Part shown: positions 1-11,212 of the stretch, in pieces | How the letters are laid out: every line of letters starts with the position of its first letter | Position numbering within the stretch: position 1 is the first letter of the stretch | Position numbers and translations under genes: made by a program | Notes under the pieces: generated by a model | The model's database searches: none | Told to the model about the DNA's origin: nothing | Seen by the model: only the letters and a program-made list of their open reading frames with translations | Source: Mucor racemosus | Lineage: Eukaryota > Mucoromycota > Mucoromycetes > Mucorales > Mucoraceae | Assembly (NCBI GenBank): GCA_027405735.1 | Contig: JAPEHQ010000004.1 | Span: 2,108,001 to 2,172,000, forward strand | DNA length: 64,000 nt | Direction of reading: 5' to 3'

Positions 1-1050
1 ACACATACTTTTTTCATAATATTCTAATCCAACAGGTTCCAACACATCTTCTTCGTTCTCTCCTGTGTAAAAATCCATCTTTTCCATATACTGAAGCATC
101 CTTTGTGACCAAAAATCTCTATATGCGACCACATCTTCCCGTTCATGGCCATCAAAATAGATAGTCTTTTGGTTTTTTCTATAGGCGTAACCCCATTCAT
201 GGAGATACTTGCTGATAGTAGTCTGACTTACACATCTATCAGTAACACCTAAGATTGAAGGGACAACCACTTTGTCAATATACTCCTTGATAACGACCAA
301 AGACCGCTCTGCAGGCTTTGTTTTGCGGATTTCTTCAAGAACAATTTGTTTTACATCAGAATCATTCAGAAAACATTTTCTTTTTGAATGGCAGCCTTGG
401 TTATGGTTTGACAACACACCCTCACAAATGAACTCCTTGGCCCATTTAACAATTGTCATAGCACGATAAGTTACGTTGTTTTTAGGCCAGTAGATTCTAG
501 CTGCTTTACGCGAAGCTGAAAGTGTTTTATCACCTTCAAGTCTTTTGATAAAGTAATAATTGATCGAAGAGTATCGCACAAAATTATAAGTCTCAGTTTT
601 GCTTCCTTCATGCTTCGAGTTCATCACCGGCTTCACAAATTCTTGAAGTTTTGGAAATGTTTCTTTTATTTGCATAATTTCTTTGTCCTTAAGACTTAAT
701 GCTTGTCGCTCTTCTACAGGAATTGCTGGGACCAGCGGAACAAAACCAAATCTCTCCAGTTTATGTCTCTCATCGACAGCTTCATTCTCCTTTTCACGTC
801 TCCAGAGTGTCGTCCTTGAATTTTTCGAATACCAAAAAGGCCTGTTGCTTTTTCTAGTCGTGTCGACTAAAATTTCATTCACTGATCTACGGATTTCAGG
901 ATTTGAATTGCACATCTGGGCTGCACTGTTTAATTCGGCGATGTCGGAATCAATCATCTCCCAATCTTCATTATCAACACGTATAAACTGGCTTGTATCG
1001 CTTTTTACTCTATTTTGATAAGCTTTTTTTCTAGCTGTGAGTGGAGGCAT
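1..1050 (-). CDS. DDE-transposase-like protein, N-terminal part, runs off the left edge
   Basis: An uninterrupted reading frame of 350 codons starts at an ATG at 1050 and is still open at position 1, so the C terminus lies outside the window. The N-terminal 150 residues are hydrophilic (MPPLTARKKAYQNR...). The middle has a helix-turn-helix-like stretch with a LSASRKAARIYWP segment, then a segment rich in K and R. Near the edge comes the motif IYFDGHEREDVVAYR (coded about positions 90-135). From memory, a YxDGHERxDVVxYR segment is common just upstream of the catalytic domain in transposase-like ORFs of Mucoromycota and other fungi. The acidic catalytic residues themselves are not in the window. 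An AT-rich tract with small MITEs follows at 1.1-1.8 kb. That it belongs to a mobile element is an inference from this motif and the setting; it could be a domesticated gene. Confidence 0.6.
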   Translation of the reverse strand, partial: MPPLTARKKAYQNRVKSDTSQFIRVDNEDWEMIDSDIAELNSAAQMCNSNPEIRRSVNEILVDTTRKSNRPFWYSKNSRTTLWRREKENEAVDERHKLERFGFVPLVPAIPVEERQALSLKDKEIMQIKETFPKLQEFVKPVMNSKHEGSKTETYNFVRYSSINYYFIKRLEGDKTLSASRKAARIYWPKNNVTYRAMTIVKWAKEFICEGVLSNHNQGCHSKRKCFLNDSDVKQIVLEEIRKTKPAERSLVVIKEYIDKVVVPSILGVTDRCVSQTTISKYLHEWGYAYRKNQKTIYFDGHEREDVVAYRDFWSQRMLQYMEKMDFYTGENEEDVLEPVGLEYYEKSMC

Positions 1051-1180
1051 AGTAATAAAAATTGAGTGTATAGATGATGTAAAACTTTGATCCTCCCTGA
1101 ATAATTTAAATAACGGAGTATAACTTTAATTCTTTGTAGCCAAGCCTTATTTCCTACCCAAAAATATTTGCAGTACCGCC

Positions 1181-1326
1181 TATTTTCAACAGCTATCAGT
1201 AAAATGATTTTATAGTAAAAATAACTATTAAAGCCATAACAATTGTTCACAAAGGTTTAAATAATGATTGTTATGGCTCTGATTTATTATATCTTTATTT
1301 TTCGGAAAGTTGATAGGTCTTGAAGA
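1181..1326. mobile_element. Small palindromic MITE, copy A of a cluster of three
   Basis: The left end TATTTTCAACAGCTATCA is roughly inverted at the right end (GTTGATAGGTCTTGAAGA). The centre holds a second inverted pair, CCATAACAATTGTT and AATGATTGTTATGG, around GTTTAAAT. There is no coding capacity. Copy B at 1655-1802 is very similar through the centre. The hairpin layout fits a miniature inverted-repeat element; no target duplication could be fixed. Confidence 0.55.
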
Positions 1327-1387
1327 TTTTTTTTTGTAAGCTGGTGCTACGTCGATACCCCAGCTTAAAGTCTGCGAAACCACATAA

Positions 1388-1530
1388 TATTTTCAAAGGC
1401 CATCCATAAATTATTGCCATAGTAAAATTCATCACTGCAGTTATTAAAGCTGTTATCAAAACTCTAAACAACAATTGTTATGTATCCGATTTAGTGTCTT
1501 AGTATTTTTGAGTAAGTTGATAGCGAAAAT
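1388..1530. mobile_element. Small palindromic MITE, diverged middle copy
   Basis: It starts TATTTTCAAAGGCCATCC and ends GTTGATAGCGAAAAT, with an AACAATTGTTATG core. It shares the ends and the core with the copies on both sides but is more diverged, especially in the left half. Confidence 0.4.
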
Positions 1531-1654
1531 GGTGATTTCAGGTATTGCTTACGTAAGCTGGGTTTAAGGTAAGGAGGTTATGTATCACAAAGTATCCTTG
1601 TTTCAAAAGTTACCCTCACCTAAGAGCACACAGCTTAGATTTTGAAATACCGTC

Positions 1655-1802
1655 TATTTTCAAAGGCTATCAACAGAATGATTTTATAGTAAAATTAAGT
1701 ATTCGAGCCATAACAATTGTTTACAAAGGTTTAAATAATGATTGTTATGGATTTTTTTTATTGTATCGTTAGTTTTGGGTGAGTTGATAGCTCTTGAAAA
1801 AA
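1655..1802. mobile_element. Small palindromic MITE, copy B
   Basis: TTTTCAAAGGCTATCAAC at the left is inverted as GTTGATAGCTCTTGAAAA at the right, with only a few mismatches. The core repeats the AACAATTGTT ... AATGATTGTTATGG hairpin seen at about 1233-1278. It is about 148 bp and non-coding. Confidence 0.55.
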
Positions 1803-1839
1803 GTTAAAATTTGTGCAGGTTTAAAGTTGGTGGCACGTT

Positions 1840-2067
1840 AATGATATGCTTATGGGCAATTCTATTATTATGCACACATGGATAAAATCTATAATTCTGA
1901 ACATACAGGCTTAGCATTGTGCTCGTGTGCAGTTTTTTTTGTTGAGCCCATGCACATCTTGTTTTTTTTTAGCCATATTCAATGGGCACAACAGCTCAGG
2001 CAATAGTGATGTGCAGCTCACCTGGGCACAACGAAATTATCTTGTGCAGCACAGGTCGGCCGTAGTG
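1840..2067 (+). mobile_element. Right terminus of an S-family TIR element (solo end)
   Basis: The segment ends ACAGGTCGGCCGTAGTG at 2067 and matches the right end of the full-length S copy (50,220-50,608) over its length. Both share the GGGCAATTCTA, GGGCACAACGAAAT and TTGTGCAGCACAGG stretches. Short motifs of the TGTGCA / GGGCAC type recur many times, as in the subterminal regions of CACTA-like elements. The rest of the element is missing. Confidence 0.6.
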
Positions 2068-2190
2068 TACAAAAGATATATATTTCTACTTTCACAAGTC
2101 ACTGTGAACTGCGAAAATCATAAGCAAAACATCCTATTTTTGTCGACTGAAACTACTAAAAGATTTGTTTTCAACGAACAACGACCCAAG
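2068..2190 (+). repeat. Fragment of R-family repeat next to the S end
   Basis: TATATTTCTACTTTCACAAG and the following CACTGTGAACTG match the R interior at about 18,117-18,175 and 45,715-45,790. In R the same words sit about 450 bp before the S left end, so here an S right end lies inside an R sequence. Confidence 0.5.
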
Positions 2191-3034
2191 TTAGCTTCAA
2201 CGTTATATCGCACAAGTCCTAAAACAGTCTCCATAGATGATAGTAATTTTAGCTTCCATTTATGCTTGGGCTCGCTTGAATAGCGCTTTTTTAAGATATT
2301 TGTAGTTGCTTTTTGGCTAGCTTGTTGGTTAAATTTTTTTTAGCAATTTCCTGCTTGGCGCTCGATAAAAACATCAAAAGCTTGCTTGTATGCTTGCTCG
2401 AAATGCTTTAAATTGAAATAGGATTGCTTGATTGCTTGACTTGAAAGCAATAAAGCATGTAATACCGGACTAATACAAATCAAGTCAGTTGCTTTTCATA
2501 TAAAACAATAAAAATTATTTACCCACTGGGTATTTTTTTAGGAAATTAGATCAATAACCAGTGCCTTGTGTTAGTTTTTAACGTACTGGAAATTTGTTAA
2601 TAATCATATATCGTAATTATTATGGGGATTTATGAACAAAATGTTTTCATGAATGAGATGAAGACAACCTAATAAAATAATGTAAAAATTACAGTCAAAA
2701 GTAAAACTACTATCATAATTACTTTTTCAGCTCAAATTAAAAAGATTGAAACTAAAAGGAAAGAAATTAGATCCACAGAATATTTTTGGTTCATTTATAA
2801 AAAACCTCTGAATGTGTTTTAAAAAGGGTGTTTTTTATTATAAATTCAATATGCGATCCACATTTTTGCCAATGGTCACTCTTCCAAAACAAATGCCGAA
2901 CAATCTCCGGGCGCGTCCATCTAATAATATTTTTTCCAAGCTTTAAATTTCTAGAAAAAATTACCGGACAATGCGGACGCGGCTGTTTAAATATCTCAAG
3001 CAGCCATGAGATGCAGGTAGTAAAATTTTATACA

Positions 3035-3440
3035 AAATGTCGTATATTTTCAGGATTGATAAATAATACTTAAAAAAGAATACAATTAAAAAAGAATGAG
3101 TAATGAATCAGTTCTTTAACTGTATAATAAAAACAAGATATCGTTTATTTAGATATAAAAGTATGGCCTTTTATATTGATTTGACATTGAGATCCTGAGA
3201 TGTAATTTAAGGCACTATTGAACCATTAGATCTGTTTGATAGTAATCTATGGATGGAAATAGACCAATTATAATTTAACTGAGCTTGCAGAGCCTATGAG
3301 TTGCCTTGTTTCAATGTTGCGCTAAATATACTTGGATGTTGATTTGATAGCTATTTGATTAGGTAACCGCTGGGATGAAATAATATGGTGTCATAATTGT
3401 GGTCCAAACTTTCTTGTTAATTGCTGCTGAATATACTTAG
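3035..3440 (+). repeat. Fragment of R-family repeat (right third)
   Basis: The stretch from the TTTTCAGGATTGATAAATAA region to TTCTTGTTAATTGCTGCTGA follows the right end of R at 18,210-18,605 and 45,815-46,210 with scattered substitutions. Unlike those copies it does not run into the CACTACGGCC end of S, but into unrelated AT-rich sequence at about 3,441. Confidence 0.65.
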
Positions 3441-5488
3441 TACATTAGGAGTTTCTTATTTATAATATCCGATTAATCCGATATCAAGACTTTGCGGTTC
3501 AATGCATGTCGTAGTCAATAGATTGTAAGATGTATTAATATATCCATTCAATATTATACCAGCTGCAAAGCTTATTAAATAAAGAAAGGATGATAAATAT
3601 AGGGATTGTTGATTAAATGAGAATGATCCCAAAACGGCCTGCAGCCTGCTTAAAACGGAAAACCCGTATTTGAAGCGAAAATATCTCGAGAAAATACTAA
3701 GGTATTGCAATGGTAATTATTAAGTAAACCCTACCTCATTTTTTATTCTCTATCAGAGTATTTAGGTTTTAGGTTGTTGTGAAGATTTTCAATTTTTTTG
3801 GAAATTTTGTGAGAGCTCTTTTTTTGATGTAGAGATTCATGAAGGGATGATTGGTATGCAAAGCTAAAACCATAGGATAGTACTCATTAGCGTCTATCTA
3901 ACAAATTTTATCTCGTCAAAAAATATTGAATTTTCGTCGAGAAAATTGAGATTGAATGATTGATTTTTGGTGATACAAAAAACGATCCAGTTTGGACGAG
4001 GATATACAAGGAAAAATTTTCGGTTTTACAAAAAAAAAATTAAAAAAATGTATATCCCCACGAAAAATAGGGCTACAGCTACATATAAATACTCATTCTG
4101 TAGATAATTTTGTTGCGCATAATGTGCAAATAAAATATTTTAAGGTTGCATTTGAATAAAGGGTACTTTTTGATCAAAAACCGTTTAAAAATTTGACATT
4201 AAATTTACTGGAGATTTTATGAGAAAAATATTTTTAAAACCTACACAGATCGATTCAGAATTAAAAACTAAATCCAAGATACTAAATACGCTAGTTCAAC
4301 TTACTATGCATTTCTTTGAGCAATTAAACATACAAAATTTTTTTTGGATTTTTTTGGATTTTTTTGGATTTTTTTTCCATTTGAGCACTTTTTGAATTCA
4401 AGGTCAGCCACATGTGCATATCTGATTATACAATTTTATATGGTGATATTCAAAAAAGATAAAATTTACTATAATGTGCAGGGATGATACAAGAATTAAG
4501 CCTTTTTTTTTTCTCTTCCTCATTTTTAATTCTTCTCCAAGCTTTATGATTGTCAGAAGTTTTGAACCTCATTTTGCTAAAGTATCAGCCGCTCCAGAGT
4601 TTCGTCTTTGGTACCCCATCTTTAATCGCATTAATGAGTTTTTTTTTCAGGAATGGATATGTTTCTACCCTCTCACGGTTATTCCTGATAATCAAAAATA
4701 AATTCAATATTTCTTGAGAACTAAAAGAAATACATACTTAGTGATAGTTTTCTTCCAGTTTTATCGTGAATTATAATTTTAAATAAAAATAAATCTATCA
4801 AGATATTAACATATTAATATTATTAAATGTAACGGAAATCCCTGCTATAAGAATCTCCACATTGGCTGCAATTTCAGCGATAAAAGTGATTATCCCGACA
4901 TTTAAAAGAATTTTTACTTCATTTTCAGTCTTTGTGTGCAAGAATAAATGATATAAATGAATAGTTCAGATGCTACAGAACAAAACCATGCCAATTTCAT
5001 ATTTTTCCTGGATTTTTACATATTTTTAAATAGCAAAATCTTAACAAGCTTTTATGGATACCGCTATCACGCGATCCCAAGTTAATAACGCCCGATGCTC
5101 TTCGCTATCTTCTTCCCTTTGCAATGTTCAGTTGCAAAAATGCATAATTTTCAGATTTCGTATAAAGCTGTGGTTTTTACTTGCTTTGGGTTTTTTTAAC
5201 TACACATCTCTTACAAGAATCTTTAGATAAACTAATTAGAGTACAAGCACTCGACCATACGATAGTCTTCCAGTTATGCTTGATGGAGAAATATTGAATA
5301 AGCATTATACTGTATAATCCCGACTTTTGAAAAATGAAGTAATCATGATACAACTTGTTAAACAAATTTTTTTTTTGGTATAATAGATCTAGTTGATTTA
5401 TTGATTTATGAAATTATAATTTACAGTGTTTAAATATAATTAAAAAAGAGAAAAAGAATATAATGATTACAAGAGATTATTACGGATT
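3441..5488. other. AT-rich intergenic DNA with decayed R-like sequence
   Basis: No gene is supported. Around 3,960-4,350 there are weak echoes of the R family (GAGGATATACAAGG, GCTAGTTCAACTTACT). A short tandem of TTTTTTTGGA units lies at about 4,338-4,378. All ORFs here are short and without recognisable motifs. The last part probably contains the 3' UTR of the PSD gene. Confidence 0.5.
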
Positions 5489-8400
5489 TTAAGGATGAAC
5501 ACCGATGTGATTACCAGCACGAACCTAAACAATTCATAGTAATTTATTAATTACATTTGCAATAAAAAAAATAAAAAAAAAAACAACTTACCAAAGTCTC
5601 TAAAGAATTACTTGCATTTTCTAATAAATCTTCATCAAAACGCATAGCATTCTTTTCAAAGAGTACAACCAAAGTACTACCACCAAATGCAAAGTAGCCC
5701 AATTCATCGGCTCTAGCTAACTGATCACCAACACCAGCTGTTAAAACGATTGAGCCTACCATCATAGCACCGATGCACACAACAGCTACTTTACCAAAGG
5801 CTTCAGTCTCCATATGAACAATATCACGCTTGTTATCGCCATAAACATCAAGTGTTGTTCTAATGGCCATGGGATTGACTGTATAATATTGGCCTTGTAC
5901 ATTATGGATTTTACGGATAACACCATCTACAGGGGAATGATAGCGATGATAATCTTGTGGAGCCAATCTGAAAATGGCCAATGCACCACCTTCATAAGCC
6001 TTAGCTTCTTCAGCATCATCTAATAATTTAGATATACTAAATTCAACACCCTTGATCCAAATATTGGTGGCACTATCAATGGTAGGGAATGCCATCATAC
6101 GGCAATCAGCAGGGCTGACAGCTACTCTCTTGTTATCAGGTACTTCACAAGGACGAGCTTCAGGCTTGAGCTTTCTGTAAAAGAATTCATTGAATGTATT
6201 AAAATTTTCCAAAGGTTCTAAAACTTCGCTCATGTCCAATTGATGGAATTTGATGAATGAATTGATTTCTCTCTTGGAGAGTGGGTTATCAAATCTACGG
6301 CCTTGTTTCACAGACATGTTTGCCAAGAGTCGTTTTGCTATAGTTTTTCACGTTAATATCAATGTATTTGAATAGTTTGTGCATTTTACCTGTCTTTGAC
6401 TGGATACCGGAACGCATGCCTTTATAGACCAATCTCATACCCAAGCGTACATAGACACTCATACGTTCGTCAATCAATTGACCAGTTAAACGATCTTGCA
6501 CAATGATATTTGCATTATTCTTTCCAGCTGAATATCTACCATACCCAACCTTATTTACTAATTTCACAAACCATCTACAAATATTTACAAAAGATTAGTG
6601 AAACACCCACATATTAATATCAAGAATACAGCAACTTACTTTCTTTGAGCTTGCGCTTCAGAGCCAAAATTACCCATTAAAAATCTATCCACAGTTGTCC
6701 AATCATTTGCAGCACATGTAGCAACATGAGTAACAATATCCATTTGACCACGTTTGGAGAGATTAGGTTTATGACAAATTGGACATTCATTTAATCGAAT
6801 TAATTTTTCTTGAATTGGTTTATGAGGATGATGAGCATTATCGTCTTCAAGTTCTTTATCTTGTTGTAATTTCAATTCTTTTAATGGGCCATCAATATAT
6901 TGAATACCATCAGCTTCTGCTAATGCCTCATAGTCAGCCTCATCAGGTGATTGAGGCGCAGTTGTGGTTGTAGAACCTGAATTGGCCAAATCAATGTCAT
7001 CCTCATCGTATTCGCCATGGCTTGAGAGATAATCGCCTTCACTATCATCATAATCACTCAAATCATCTTCATCCAAGTCATCATAATCATCTCCTTCGTC
7101 ATCTTCTTCATCGTCATCTTCTTCATCATCAGATGCAGCTAAAAAGAATGGATTTACAGTACTGTTATTCTTAGCATCAATAGGGACATCTTTTCCTTCT
7201 TCAATAATAGTATTGGGGTCATAGTCATTTTGTTTTGTATCAACCGCCATAATAAAAGATTCCAAACTTGTAACTAATTCGTCCATGGTTAAATCTTGTT
7301 CGAAATCTTTGCCATGTTCCTTCCAAAATTGATCCAAAGTTGATTCTGAAATATTTGAACCTAATGTCTCCAACATGGTTTGTACTTCCAATCGACTCAT
7401 AGTATTTGAACTGTCTGCATCACAAGTTTTTGCCAAGGCAATCCAGAACATTTTTCTGATTTCAACATAAGGAACAAACTTGGCACGAATAGTCAAAGTA
7501 GGATGGCAACTATCTTTCCATTTATCAGGCTTAGCTAAATTCAAAGGGATTGTGTGCCTTCCCATGTTACGTTCAATTTCTTGTGAGGGACTATTGTCTC
7601 CTTCTTCAAATGCTGTAGGAGTAGCAGTTGAGCTAATTACACTGGTAGGCATCTTTTGAATAATATCAGCAATTGAAATCTCCTGAGAAGCAACAAAGTC
7701 ATTGCCCGAGAATTTATCCTTATCATAAATGGCAAACTTGATTTTGTAATTTTCTTGAGTATTTCTCACATGGAAGAATAGCTTTTCATTCCAAGTTGGA
7801 TTCAAGTTGTGTCTAATGGCTCTTGTTCTGAAAGTTGATATACCATAACTTACAATGACAAATGGGTCCATATCAAAACCTGTTCTAGTGACATTTCTCT
7901 CTGGTGGAAGATCTTTTGCACTTTCAATTTCTAAAAATGTAATACCCATTACGTCTGAATAGAATTTTGCATAACCCCCTTCTGATTTTTTCTTCTTATT
8001 ACGACGTCCACCACCACCACCACGACGTCTAAACTTGTTTTTTAATCTTTTCCCTCTTTTTGGTTTTTGTTGTTGTGGTTTCTCCATTGAAGGTGTTAAA
8101 CTAGTAATTGATGATGTAGAATTATCCTTTTTCAATGGTCTTCTAAATCGACTACTAAATGATGCCGTGCTTGAACTCTTTTGCATTTCAGGGATCGTAG
8201 TAGTACTACTAGTATTGTTGGTAACTATTGTTGGTGGAGACGATGATAACGCGCTAACTTCTGCATCATCCTCTTCATCATCTAATAAATATTGCCAATC
8301 CTCTGCGAATGTTGCTGAATCAGTGGGAATAGTAGTACCTGAGTCTGATTTGTACATTAATCCAAATTGACAGCAGATTTCGGCTTGATCAGTATCGGAT

Positions 8401-9032
8401 GTATTTGTACTAGTGGTATCTCCACGTTTTTTTCTCAAATGAAATCGTCGATGTTGACGACTAGTCTGTGATAAGGGATACCATTTAGCCTATTCAAAAT
8501 GTTGAAATTTTAGTGTGTGTTACACGATCCTATTACTGTTACCGTTGGTTGTTGCTTAGGCAACCAACACATGAAGAAGAAGAAAAAAAAAAACTTACAG
8601 CAGTATCGTCAAACGCAATTTGATTTGGAGAAGAAAACAATTCATCTATCGACCAATTTGTTTGACCCACAAATATAGATGAAAATCTATCTTTACTAAA
8701 GACGGTAATGGATAAACCTTGCTTTTTCAATGCTCTCAATCTCTTTTTATGGCCAATGATATCATTTGATAAATTAAATTCAAAACTGCAAAGCCATTCT
8801 GGATCTGAAGACTTTTTAACTGTATCCGTTCTTTGCCTAATGCCACCAAATCTTACATTGACAAATGGATTCGGAATATTTGACTTTTTGTGGACTTAGT
8901 TTTGTTTACAATTCTGTTAACTGTTTGTATATTTACCTCTTCTTCTCGATTCAAGTTACGACCTCTAATGATATCAACTTTTAAAACTAAATCTGCAGAT
9001 AAAATGTTTGTTTCAGCTTGATTAGTGGACAT
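5489..9032 (-). CDS. PSD2: Phosphatidylserine decarboxylase, C2-domain (PSD2) type
   Basis: It decarboxylates phosphatidylserine to phosphatidylethanolamine. Exons 5'->3': 9032-8937, 8883-8599, 8489-6640, 6574-6390, 6337-5592, 5524-5489. They splice in frame to 1,065 residues, close to yeast Psd2. A first C2-like domain spans residues 10-130 (NIPNPFVNVRFGG...SSDPEWLCSFEF) and a second, clearer C2 lies in exon 3 (DPFVIVSYG, NLNPTWNEKLFF). An acidic D/E tract and a small Cys-rich segment (CPICHKP) come before the catalytic domain. The catalytic domain shows FNEFFYRKLKPEARP, the HRYHSPVDG histidine region and the autocleavage motif GGST (about residue 1022). Cleavage at this serine gives the pyruvoyl group. 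The domain order fits the Golgi/endosomal form, not the mitochondrial one. The start chosen is the first in-frame ATG (MSTNQAET). The frame stays open upstream to about 9190 without another ATG, so a further 5' exon is possible. Confidence 0.9.
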
Positions 9033-9959
9033 TTGAGATGACGCTGATGAGGTTCTGCTGTGTCGAGAGCGTCTTAATGACGAGAATCGATGCACAAAAG
9101 GAATACGATGATTATTTGCACGATGCTGTTGTGACTCTGGGACACTTGGTTCTGTGGGAGTTAATTCGTCAATTTTAGCGGTATAAACTAATGAAAAGTG
9201 TGAAAAAAAAGTGATAAAGAAAGGGAAGAAAAGAGAGGAAGAAATCGAAACAAATTGACTTTATTTTAAATTTTTACACAACACCAACTCCAAGTCCCCT
9301 ATAATTTCTTATTGTTGGTTACTAAATTTAGAGTTTGAACATGATTTGTTGACAACATAATCACTGCAACCGTACAATGCTCAAAAGATATTAGTTAAAT
9401 ACATCAACAGTAGCACAATTTAACAAGGGCATACAAAATCAGGCATTATATTGGTTTCCGTTCGTAAAAAAAAATTACTTAATATTGATATCATCAATAA
9501 CCATAAAGTTTACAATTATCTATAAATACAACTTTGTTTACATGTATCACTTTAAATCATTTGAATTGCTAAGCCTGAGCAATTTAGATGATTATTCACC
9601 GATATATAACCTTACAATTTATTAATTCATAATTTACAAAGGATTATTTATTGAGTAATTTTGAGAAAATGGAACGAAAGGAAGAAAGTCCAATGTCGCG
9701 TTTACATATACAGTACATCATAATAGAAATAAACGCAAAACAATGGTATCGGATATTCGGATTACCCGAATCGAGGAATGGCTCATAAAGTCAAAATAAT
9801 CCATGTACCAATATCAGTCTGTAATATAAATAAAAAACTGACAATATTCATTGAAATTCACTTTTATTTTGATCTTTTGTCTATATTATAAGCTATAAAT
9901 ATAAAAAGGCTTTTCTCATTTGCAATTGCAACAAGTTTTCTTGACGAAATCTTTTGTGC
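9033..9959. other. Intergenic, probable PSD2 promoter side
   Basis: AT-rich with a pyrimidine-rich tract on the minus strand just upstream of the PSD gene (about 9,200-9,260). No coding signal or repeat copy was recognised. Confidence 0.4.
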
Positions 9960-11212
9960 TATGGATAAAATACCATTGATATTAGTGAGGGAAATCCTTT
10001 GCCAATCAAAAGAGGTAAAAGTATACACATTGCATTTAATTATCCTGAGCTGGATAAAGCTAATCTAGTTGAATTATTGGAATACCATCGTCTTGAGGAT
10101 TTTAAAGCAAATGCTGAAAAAGATTTGCCTGCATTTGGCATCGATGGGCTATTGATTATTAGCTCTGGATTGGACATCGACAACAATTCCATTAATAGTA
10201 CGAACAAGGTGAATCGCGTTTCCCAATACAATAAAACTATACCATTAACAGAATACATGCTTTATATAAATAAAATGAATTACACAAACCAAAATTGCCA
10301 AATTAAAGATGCTGTTATATCAGACTATATTTAATTAAATGGAAAAAACAATATTCAGCATATGCATCATGATTTTTTTTGTGGCAATGCAATCCTGTCA
10401 AATAGCTCGTCAATAGCCCAAATCAACAAAATGAGCCTTCCATTTTTCATTATGAGAAAATTGCTAAAATTACTTCATTGTATTTCGCATTACAGAAGGC
10501 AACTCATGCTTTGTCAGAAGATGGATATACTATATTGCGTTATTGCAAGCATACGACAATGATAAATTTTATTATTTTAATTTTGCTTCTTGCCAAAACG
10601 ATACCAACAATAATACTCTAAATAAAATGGCGCATCTTTCACATCCAAGCATATTTTTACAAGGCAAAGACGCAATACATAGCCTTATGATATGCCATTA
10701 TACTAAATGTATGTGGAAATGCATTAAAAAGAATATTCTTTTATTGATAAAATGTAATAGATCCCAGTTACCAGAAATTCCATATTCGAGTTCACTAGTT
10801 TCCAAGACTTGGCCAGTCAGCTAGTAGTATGTAACACTATTTGAAATTTCTTTACAGTAAATGAGGAGGGCAATATAGATGAAAATGCAGAGCAAACATT
10901 TACCACACACAGAGCTTCCAAAATCTTAGTTTGGGGTACATTCTTGATATCTTATGATAAGTTCAAATTCTAGCATATACTGTATATGTATATGTATGTA
11001 TATAATTTTAGTTTTGGCCATGCAATTCAAAGTATTGTGGTTGATGGACCCTTAGGGGGGTTTGACAGGACAGTTGATTTCAGCAAACCATGGATCTAAG
11101 GGGGTGTAAGCTTATATGGGTTTGAAGCTGTCGGTCAATTATGCCGTGCATCACCTGCGCCTTGTTGGCCTCATTTGAGCAAAGATGATGTAAATTCAGA
11201 TCAACAAAATGA
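9960..11212 (+). pseudogene. Coding-like debris, possible decayed gene of unknown function
   Basis: Several stretches look protein-like but sit in different frames with stops between. One at 9,975-10,334 includes SEGNPLPIKRGKSIHIAFN and LEYHRLEDFKANAEKDLPAF. One at 10,493-10,560 includes ATHALSEDGYTILRYC. One at 11,015-11,098 reads VVDGPLGGFDRTVDF. One at about 11,118-11,220 reads GFEAVGQLCRASPAP. I do not recognise the family. No set of GT-AG introns joined them into one frame, so a relic is more likely than an intact gene. Low confidence. Confidence 0.25.

Noticed and set aside
5547..5591. Reading-through end of the PSD catalytic exon (ETLVSCFFFYFFYCKCN)
   Set aside because: This is intron sequence after a GTAAGT donor; the true last exon at 5,524-5,489 ends VRAGNHIGVHP.
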